64,000 bases of DNA. Source: Liolophura sinensis. Lineage: Eukaryota > Mollusca > Polyplacophora > Chitonida > Chitonidae. The notes under the pieces were generated by a model that worked only from the letters and a program-made list of their open reading frames with translations, was not told the origin of the DNA and made no database searches. The position numbers and the translations under genes were made by a program. Of the stretch, positions 26,273 through 36,800 are shown piece after piece. The stretch lies in contig NC_088301.1 in the NCBI RefSeq assembly GCF_032854445.1, forward strand, positions 50,827,187 through 50,891,186, in the 5' to 3' direction. Within the stretch, counting starts at the first letter, position 1. The number at the start of each line of letters is the position of its first letter.

Positions 26273-26474
26273 GTCTCACACGAAGCGAGTTTCGACTAGC
26301 GATCTATAGCGATCGTCGATTTTTTCGCCCTACCGAAAATATGTGTTTTTTTTTTGAGAGTGGAAACGACCAACTACGAGCATTGTCATCACACCATACC
26401 AGTACGTACGTTGCAATATGCTAGCAAAAGACTCATTCTTGCTCGCTAGCCGAAACTCGCTTCGTGAGAGAACC
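26272..26474. mobile_element. Small terminal-inverted-repeat element (MITE-like)
   Basis: The left arm (about 26,272-26,303, core 'acgaagcgagtttcgactag') and the right arm (about 26,441-26,474, core 'ctagccgaaactcgcttcgt') are near-perfect reverse complements over about 30 bp. The interior is about 140 bp and non-coding. I could not identify clear target-site duplications, so the class is a guess. Confidence 0.65.
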
Positions 26475-27660
26475 ACTTTAGTCGTAGAAACGTATCAACC
26501 ATAATAACCTGCCAGGTGTACAGAATGAATTTTCATCGTTTACGTCCCAAAAAAAAAAAAAAAAAAAAAGTTGTCCAGTCACATGGAGATATGTGTAGGT
26601 TGGCATTTGTCTTAGCGTTTTTTGTTCCCCAGCTGTTCTAAGAGTATTGGACATTATTGTGCGAACAATTATTATCATTATGGAATTTTTGTCTAGGGAA
26701 TTTCTTAGCGCTTACTTGATTGGTAACTTAAAACTTTGGATGAATTTAATACACTTAGGTTTACGCTACACAAATGTGAATGAAATGTGAAGTAGAAGTA
26801 TTTTAGTCTTTTTAAATGACTATATTTTGATATTGATATGTATTCCGTTTTGTGAGTATACGTTTTCATTATCACAGCTCCTTGTGGTTAGAAAATCAGT
26901 TCTAAAAGTTACAGGTTTTGATATAAAGCATAGTCGATCAATACAGAGGCTTAGGGTGACAGATGTGAACGTACAAAAAAAGAGAGAGAGATAAGCGACA
27001 TATTTTGATAGTTAAGAATTCCATGATTGCTGCAGGTTCTGTGAAACGGCACATCGATCGTTTCTGATCCATTTATATACAAAGCTTTCTTCTGACAGAC
27101 AAAGCTAAATTTTCGGGGTGTCCCACACACAAAGTGTAGGCTATCCACAGCGTAAATAAAACCACCTAAGTACGAGATACAGTCACAATCTATACTTTAA
27201 TCCTGCAATTAGATACAGCTGTAGGTTATAATGCATAACGGGTCTATTGAAACGAAATCCTCTGGCATGGATAATGTGGTTTTTATATGATTTACACTGA
27301 CTTGCAGCTGTTAAGATTCTCTTCTTTCACAAACCAGTGATATTGACAAAGTCAAAAATCGAATACAACTGATCAATATATGACGTTCCTCTCGTGTATA
27401 GGTCAACAGACACTTATGGGTAAGCACATGCATGTACACACATGTTGATCGGACAGAATTTTTGCCAGACTGCAGATAGCTCAAAAAGATTAAAGTCTCA
27501 CAACCAGTTTTCTCAAGATCAGTATATTAGTACGTTATATTTTATCAGAATCATGGGTAAGAGTTGTAAATTCTGAAGCAGACCTACACCGTTTGTAACA
27601 ATAAATAAATGGAATAGGAATATGCTGTCTGGATCAGTAATTGATATGTATGAACTTGGT
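26475..27660. other. Intergenic, nothing recognised
   Basis: Contains a poly-A run (26,549-26,569) and otherwise unremarkable AT-rich sequence. Short open frames on the minus strand lack family resemblance. Confidence 0.4.
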
Positions 27661-28560
27661 AAGGATGAGTACCATGTATATGGTGGCGTAGACTTTTAGT
27701 CATGATAAGTATATGGTTGCGTAGACTTTAAGTCAGTAGAAGTAAATGGATGAGTAGACTTTTAGAAAGGATTAATAATTGGTTGCGTAGATTTTTTGCC
27801 AGGACAAGTAAATGGTTGCGTAAACTTTTAATCAGGTTAAGTATGTGGTTGAGTAGATTTCTTTTAGTCAGGACAAGTAAACGGTTGCGTAGACTACTTG
27901 TCAGGACATGTAGATGGTTACGTAGACTTTTAATCGGGATAATTCATTGTTTGAGTAGACTTTTTTTAGTCAGGATAAATAAATGGTTGGGTAGACTACT
28001 TGTCTGGACAAGTAAGTGGTTAGGTAGACTTTTAATTGGGATATCTGTACGGTTGAGTAGATTTCTTTCAGTCAGGATAAGTAAATGGTTACGTAGACTT
28101 TTAATCAGGATATCTGTACGGTTGAGTAGATTTCTTTCAGTCAGGATAAGTAAATGGTTACGTAGACTTTTAATCAGGATATCTGTACGATTGAGTAGAT
28201 TTCTTTCAGTCAGGATAAGTAAATGGTTACGTAGACTTTTAATCAGGATATCTGTACGGTTGAGTAGATTTCTTTCAGTAAGGATAAGTAAATGGTTGCG
28301 TAGACTTTTAGTCAAGATAAATGAAGAGGATAAGTAAATGGTTGCGTAGACTTTTAGTCAAGATAAATGAAGAGGATAAGTAAATGGTTACGTAGACTTT
28401 TAGTCAAGATAAATGAAGAGGATCAGTATATTGTTGCGTGGACTTTTGTTCAGGACGAGTAAGTGGTTACGTAAACCTTTATTTGGGATGAGTAAATGGT
28501 TGTGCAGACTTTCAGTCAGGATCAGTATATTGTTGCGTGGACTTTTGCTGAGAACAAGTG
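27660..28560. repeat. 33/36 bp minisatellite with 69-bp higher-order unit
   Basis: Units of the form 'agtaaatggttacgtagac'+'ttttaatcagg' (33 bp) alternate with a 36-bp variant ('tctgtacggttgagtagatt'). From about 28,030 to 28,280 they form a 69-bp higher-order repeat of about four copies. To the right, a third variant with 'aagataaatgaagaggat' takes over. All units are multiples of three, so both strands stay open here (195 codons plus, 123 codons minus). The plus product would be a basic Arg/Leu/Ser/Trp-rich repeat of 23 residues. I see no start context, splice sites or family match, so I treat it as non-coding. Confidence 0.85.
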
Positions 28561-30855
28561 TATATGCTAACGGGTGGAGCTGATCGTCAAGATCGGTATA
28601 TGATTGTGCCGATGTTTGTTTATCGTTTGAGTCGATGTTTTATCATCGTCGGTAATTTGTTCCATCAGGAGAGCACGTTTTTTATACGAGAAATCAGGGA
28701 AATATTCACCAAAGTAAATTTGAGAGAAATGTTAACCGGCTTATAAGTGCGTAGACCACGAGTGTTTCAATATATTTTTACGCATGTTTGATGCACCTTG
28801 TATATTACTGAATCTGATCAGTTGGAATTAACCCAATATAAATTTAACATATAAAAGGTGAATAAATGAATTTATAAGTACCTAAAGACATCCATATGTT
28901 ATCTGGCATGCATACCTGCAGAGTCAGGTGCCATCCATAGAATCTAAATTATATCTCTGGTAGATAGATGTCTGGAATGTTCCTTTCAGCATTGATTCGA
29001 AAGAAAAGTCTGATGTATTAGTATCTATGCTTGTTGTTCTCAGTAATAATTTTTTGTCCGTTAAACAGGAATTCACCGGCACTATTAAGCACTAAATACG
29101 ACAAAAGATTTAGATGATCACAAAAAGCAACCACCTCAAATGTCAAGCAAACGGATTGCGTATGCCCCACTTGCTTCACTCACTTTATATTACTGCCTTA
29201 ATGTCCACCTCCCTGATGTATTCGTGGTCTTGGTTTTTTTTTCCTAATTTTCTTTAGCTGATGTCTATCCGTCGATACAAAATGTTACGAGAGTCAGTTG
29301 AACTCATGTTTTACATGCTGTGAAGTAAGAGAATATGCTCCAAGTAAACACAAATATTATGATTGCCCAGAGGGCTTTTGTCGCTATGTACTTATCACTT
29401 ACAATCTGTTGAATCCAATGATTAGTTTCAGGTAAAACAGAATAAAGGTAACTCCGAAGAAAGTCAAGGCTTTCATTGTGGCAGATCTACGTTTCGATAT
29501 ACATTTATGCCATCATAGTCCGGATATGCACGGCATAATTCAGACAACGATCATTTTATAGGCTAACAAGACTTCGGAGTGACCTTTATCCTGTATTATA
29601 AAGTACTATGTCTCAGAATTCTAACCGTTGCTAACTATAGTAGTGAAATGGAATGGAAAAATCGAGTATAAAAAGAACAAGTGTTTGGATAAAAATATAA
29701 ATATCACTTTACTCAACTATCTAATTGTGTTTTATAAAAGTGAGGTTTGTGTAATGATACAAATGATGTGGTGTTCACGCAGTTTTATACATGTTTTCAT
29801 ATTCGTTGTAATTTTGGATAAATTAACGCAAGGTTAGATCGGGATGGCTTAACCAATGGATGCGGCCAATTTCTACATGTCAGATTTTAGCACGCGTGTG
29901 TCTTTTCTTAAAGTTGTATTATTTTAAATATACGTTTATAACAGTTGAATTTGGTGTGTATTATTGTGTTCTGTTTTTTTTTCTCCACATGATTAGGAAT
30001 AATTCTATACAGGAATATTCCATTTCCCAGCAAAATTGTTTGCTTCATACTTCATACGTAAAATTCGGGTGTATATTAATAACGTGAAACTGCATCAGAA
30101 AACAGCTTAACTGTGAACGAAACTGTTACACAGAAGCTGTGTCATATTTTATGATCTGCCACGTAACGAAGCTGTTACATGATATATGTAAATACGCATC
30201 GTTTCTGTAGACCTCCTGATACAATAAACAGATGTGACGAAATCCCCCACCATCCAAAAAAAAAAGAAAAAAAAAAAAAAAAAGCCACAATGGAACTCAT
30301 TTAAAGCTGTTCAACAAGAAGGCTTATGTATACATGTATTAACTTGGCACACCCTGTATGTATTGTTACACGCCTCATATGTGTGATTACTTTGAAATAT
30401 GGAGACACCGTTGTAGAAATGTAAAGATGTGACAGTTCAATCTTACTTTCGGACATGCAGGCGTGGCACCCATCGACCTTAAAGTTTAGTTAAAATTCTT
30501 TTTAAGTATTCAGATCAAAGAATTACTGGTGCGTCTCAGAAGCAATAAAATATTAAAATGCGGCTATATATCATCGCAAACACGGCAAGGAATAACGATC
30601 CCACATAATGAAAACTCGGGTTTTACTACTTCTGATATGGTAAACTGCCATTAATGTAAAAGGCAGATTGTAGCAGGATAATACTGCTCATGCCCTAGAA
30701 AGGTCATTATATTCAACGTACAGCACAGCCATTGACGCCTTTCTATCAATATTCGCACGTCACAGATGCGCATTGTGTCCCGTTGTTCCCTTCTACGTTA
30801 AATAAGCGAACCACCACTGATCGTCAGTAAGTAAACCGATCGACATAGTAACGCC
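28561..30855. other. Intergenic; upstream region of gene A
   Basis: AT-rich sequence with a long A-rich tract at 30,256-30,282. A T/A-rich 'taaataag' lies near 30,799, about 57 bp before the gene A start codon, and could serve as a TATA-like element. No gene is visible. Confidence 0.4.
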
Positions 30856-33800
30856 ATGCATAAGAAACTGTTATGTGCTGCTCTTCTTCAAGGGCTCTTA
30901 CTCATATGTAAGTATACGATTGCATAATAGGTTTCAGGAATCTTTATTAGTCAAGATATATACATAAGAGGCTTTAGTATGTTCCAGCTATACTATTTAT
31001 TTAGTTGTAAACATACAGATATGATTTTAGTCACAATCATATAGCATACAAAAATATGTTTAACTTGATTTAAAAAAAATATCGCACAGAATTTTGTGAT
31101 CTCGAACTGATCCGGTATATATAATAGAATGGAAGCTTATGGTCTATGTTATGCTCCACCGTGCATTCTTTAGAAACTCATTGTCCATTGCTTTATAAAT
31201 AGTACACCCCTGTCCATACAATGGACGAAACGACATATTGCTAACAAATTTGGATATATATTAAATTTGCATATGAATCTAATCAAACATACTAGATCAA
31301 TGATTCGTGAGCTCTTGGAAAGAGCTTGACTATACACATTTATCACAAATTAGGGATAAGCCCGAACCTTCCTCCTTGTTCCCAGTCGCGCCACACCAAA
31401 GACCAAATGATTTCCTCGACTTGGTACTGAGCATAATGTAGTGGGCCAAGTACAGGGTCGGTCCCGTGTCTGAATGTTATATCAGGCAGTGTGAGAGGTT
31501 TCATGTCTGGCTTGGACACGGCATTCCATGTGGCGAGGCTGCACTACAAAGATATTGGTATTTGCACCGGCATGTTAGATGGAGACACCTTTGTAACATG
31601 AATGAAACAATGCTGAAAGTGACGTTAAGCGTACAATTAAACTAAGTTTGTCCAAATCCCTTAATTTAATGAAATTGATTTTGGCTTGTAATTTATTCGA
31701 AATGTGTTGTTATCCCCATGTTTCTATATGGATTGACAATTCAGTAAAAATATTGCAGTACAATCTGATGGCTGTAATTTCATTTCCAAAATGAAAAAAA
31801 AAAAATCAACATGTGAGAATAAGCGATACATTATTTATTGGGGGGAAAAATAAACAGATCACTAATTTTGATACAGGGTATATTTTAAGCTATAGTTTAC
31901 TTCTACTCATTGTGATAATATACTTATATAAATATGTTTTCTTGTTTCCCCTTCAGGTGTATCTGCCAGTCTAGGTAAGACTTCCTGGGTGATACATATA
32001 TTTAATGCATCTTTAATCCATTTTGATGAAAATATCAGGATATTGGCGATAGCAAATATCTCTAAAAAAAGTTACATTATGACTATATTACTATATAGTA
32101 CTAACGTAAACATACTAGTGTATCAGTTCTGTAGCCATGTTAATACATGGTTTTGTCGTAAATAGTTTTCTAAATCATTTGTAACGACGATAATGAAGCT
32201 TAGTTGTTACTTTATTCATTCTATTCTATACAGGTAGGCAACGTTCCCATTTACATAGACGATAACAATCTATGGCTTATGATAACAATAAATATCACAG
32301 GTTCCCAAAATAAAATGGTAAACATTTGAATTTAATTACATAATTATTGTGTGTAGGAGATTTAAAGCAATTTAGAGGAAAATATCAGTGTCTGGGTTGT
32401 TCATATTGTTGAAAGTACTAGTACAAGTTCTACTAGAAGTTAGAACAAGTAGAAGGATAGTTGAGTGAGGATATACGGTTGGTTTTAGAATCATACCAAC
32501 ATTATACATACCCGTACGATCGTCCTCTTTCTGCAACATTTATATGAATCCAACGACCGTAGTCCATATGTATATAATCATTAATTTGAAGCATGGACGT
32601 ACGCTTTGTAGGTCACACCGGTAGCTCCTCATTCGAAATGCAGCACTACCCACTGAGTTTGGTGTGGGGTGTGGGTTGTAGGGTGTGAAAATCACCACAA
32701 GCTGCTGCTAGTAAATATAACCACAAAAAAGGAAAGAAGTGGCTTCCGTTGCGACCCCCGGTATAGTCATATGGATAGCGTGAAGAGAATAAAATATACG
32801 CTCTGATGAACAGAGTCAACTTGCTGCAGAGTGACATATTTCACTGCACTTTTGGGAAGAAAAAGCGCCATAGTATTTTGGAACTATTTCATAATGTTTA
32901 CAGTTTTTGTTTTGAGTTGTGAAAATACAAAGTTCTACGACTATTCAATGATGTTTCTCTATGAGAACAATTGCATACATGTACACCAAACACCTCTTTG
33001 CATATATGCATTCTCCCCTTCATAGATGACTGTCAAGTAGAAGTCACTGTGGTGTCAACGGCTCCTAGCGGCAAAGGTTTACCAGGCAACCCAGCATTTG
33101 AACCTTCAGCCAGCCAGGAATGTATCGAATTTAATCTTGACGTTCCGTCTATGATTAGTGGTGTGAGCGCAAACTCCGCATCACCTTACGACATACAGTT
33201 TTCGTTTTTGGGTTCAACATGGAGCGACTTCGGCAGCAAGAACGTAAGTACTTAAGCGATCAAAAGTTCGAAAGTATATCAAATCTTCCATGATGTACAC
33301 GTGGTTTGTGGTGTCTCTTACGATGTACACACAGTCCTGATGGGTTGCGGTGACTTGTACGATATACTCACAGGCCTGATGGCCTGTGGTGTCTCGTACG
33401 ATGTACTCACAGGCCTGGTGGCTTGTGGTGTGTTATACGATTTACTCACAGGCCTTACGGCTTGTGGTGTCTTGCACGATGTACTAGAAGGCCTGATGGG
33501 TTGTGGTGTCTCGCACGATGTACTAACAGGCCTGGTGCCTTGTGGTGTCGTGTCCGATGTACACACAGGCTTGATGGCTTGTGGTGTCTTGCACAATGTA
33601 CTAGCAGGCCTGGTGGCTTGTGGTGTCTCGCACGATGTACTAACAGGCCTGATGGCTTGTGGTGTCGTGTCCGATGTACACACAGGCTCTATGGCTTGTG
33701 GTGTCTTGTATAATGTACTCACAGGCCTTACGGCTTGTGGTGTCTTGCACGATGTACTAGCAGGCCTGGTGGCTTGTGGTCTTGCACGATGTACTAGCAG

Positions 33801-36800
33801 GCCTGGTGACTTGTGGCGTGTTGTCCGATGTACACACAGGCCTAATGGCTTGTGGTGCCTTCCACGATGTACTAACAGGCCTGATGGCTAGTGGTGTCTT
33901 GCACGATGTAATCAAAGGCCTGATGGCATGCGATGTTTTAACGATGTACACACAGGCCTGTTGGCTTGTGGTGTCTTGTGCGATGTACTCACAGACTTGA
34001 TGGCTGTGGTGTCTTGTGCGATGTACTAGCAGGTTTGGTAGCGTTTGATGTCTTCTACAATGCACCACAGGCCTGATAGGTTTCTTAAAAAATTCATTGT
34101 GATAGCAAGTTCCAAACTGGGTGCTAAGTATCAAATTAGGCAAGGGTCTAGGAGTTTGCAAAGCAAATTTGGCTGCTTTTGAAAAAAGTGTGACTGAAGC
34201 CATCACCCACCCAAAGCGCACCGATTACTCAGCTACTGTGATTGCTAATAACTCCAAGTAGCCTACCATACACTCTTTGGCAAATGTGATAGCTCAAACC
34301 CAAACAGCCAACGGCATTGGACTTGGCGTTGTGCAAGATTTAGGCCAAGTATGTCACGTTGGCTGAAAAAGTGTCCTTTGGCAGCATACAGTTTAAGGAC
34401 ACAATAGCGGGACGTTTGGCAGAAAAAAAAAACATATTCGCTAATCAAACCAAATTTTTCGTATTTACCAAGAATAGCTCAATATATCTCCTGTCAGTAA
34501 ATTTCAGACTCGTGCCTGTATTATGCATGCTGTTAAAATTATTCTATGGTTTAAAGAAGATATAATGCGACCCGATTATAAAGGGGGGACAGACAAGGAT
34601 GGTTTTTGTGAAAAGTAATTACTTGGGCTATTCCAAAATAGCAAAAAGATAGGATTTGAGCTGATCGATTTTTTGTTGGCCAAAAATCTTCGGCATAGTG
34701 TCCTTTATTACAGTCACTGCGAAAGAAGTTTAGTTGATATTATGATAAACCACTAGAATTACAACGAACAGTACAGATAAATAATGACACTGAACTGTGA
34801 AACAAAACTGAAACTGGTCGTAAATTACAACCTGTTGAATGCATATTACATAACACTGCACCATGTCAAAAGAATCCTGGTAATAACGTTTATCAATGTA
34901 ACATATATCGTCAACAAATTTCGACCAAAAAGGTATAATTTTAAATGCAATTTGAAAACAAAATTCATTAGCTTTTGAAAGTTAAAATGTGTTCTGTAGG
35001 TAGGCGCATATAAAAACTTACCAGAAATTATTACGTAACTTGTCCAGATCAAGTAAGATTACTCTGATATGCCAAAACGTGCACTCTGTATGGTGTCAAA
35101 TTTTATGAGGATTTAGGGTAGTATAATATAATAGTACCACAAGCCATTTAACACACAAGATGTCTGACAATTGCCATGTCTCATATGAAAGTATGTCTAC
35201 CAAGTGCCCGATTAAATGCATCATCACAATACATAAGATTATATATGCAGGTTTTCCATTAAGCAGGGCTGGTTTAAACTATCAGTTTTAACTTTTCTTA
35301 ATTGTTCTAACAGATTCTTTTTCCTTTTCTTTACTCAGCCCACAGGAAACGGCGGTTTCTCTTTATCTCTGGAGCTTGCCTCAAGTCTTCGTATTTGCGC
35401 ACAAGCAGCAATCAGTGACGTCAAGTTTACCAAGTGTGCAGGGTACGTACATGTATAACAATTCTAGCTGAAATCATTACATAGTATAACAAACCATCCG
35501 TATTTTAGTTCCAAACATTAGTGTGCACGAATATGCAGGAAATGTTTTCCCTTGAGATCTGTTGATTTGTTTCGTTAAAAGCATTCTCCTGATAGTGAGG
35601 AACTCGGACGGAACATCCATATCTTATACACTGTAAAGAAAATGTATGCTATGGTATTCAAAATGTAAAAACAGAAATGAAACCAAAACATCATGTAAAT
35701 CTTTTAATATTTACTTACCTTTCAGACTTAAATAAAGACAATGCCTTTGAGGATTAAACAACAGAACAGGTAACTCATACAAGCCCTGTATTCAGTTTCA
35801 TGTGTGCCAAGAAATATTAATTAAAACAGAGACGTGTAAAATGAGCGACTCTGACTCAGAGCAGTTGACGGTAAACAAGTCATGAGTTTGAGGACCGCTT
35901 AAGCCAGTATGAAATACATGGCCTGGTTATTGTCATTACGGTTAAATCAATGATCAGTTACCAAGCTCAAGACTTATTACCCATTGCCCCCAATAGTAGG
36001 CCCCTGTATGTCCCTTTCCGTGATTTGATAGGTGTTTAATGTATAGTTTATAAAATGTTTAAACTGCGGATGGTCCTGGGTTTCGTGATTTCCTCCCTCC
36101 ACAATGCTGGCTTGAGTATGAAGTAAAACACCAATCAAATAAATAAAATAAATATAAAATGTTCATTTATATGACGGAGATCGGGTTTAAGTGTGGAGGA
36201 GTGTCCAAAGTAAACTACCGCCTATCACCAGATACCTGGTAAGCCTTCTGATTTAATTAACGTCGCATTGGGTTTGTGCTATCCACACGGCTACTGCGAG
36301 AGTAATGCTTTAAGACAATGAGCTAGTGGTGAAGTTAAGCTTTAGCAAGACAATGCACGTGTATCGTACGGAGAATGTCTATATTACTTTAGTTTATAAT
36401 ATTAAGTGGGCACAGGGTTAGCAGCATGTACTAACATCAACGAGATCAACTAAGATCAATGCTATATTTAAAGAGTAGGTAAAAAAAAAAGTAGTTCTGA
36501 CACCATAACTGGGAAACGAAGTGTTAAAGTGCTTTATAATATATTGCACCTCAGCGATGACGTCATGTGTTCTAGTTTGACTCTCCATGTAGGCAAAAGT
36601 GGAAATGACAGAAAAAGTTTGTTTCAGTATCTTCCCACGGTTACAATAAAGGTTTCTATAATGCGTCTTAGGTGCCTTGCATGGTAATCAACTGTTTTCA
36701 ATGTGTGGAGGGTGTAAGTATCTAAGTGTAAGTGATATACCTTCTGTGCACTCAAACTACAATATGTGCAAGGTGAAAACTATTTCAGTTAAGTGTGTCT

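Noticed and set aside
27750-28337. 195-codon plus reading frame
   Set aside because: Produced by a minisatellite with a unit divisible by three; the minus strand is open too, and there is no splice or family support.
33301-33891. 196-codon plus and 134-codon minus frames
   Set aside because: Same reason: a 39-bp tandem repeat inside an intron.
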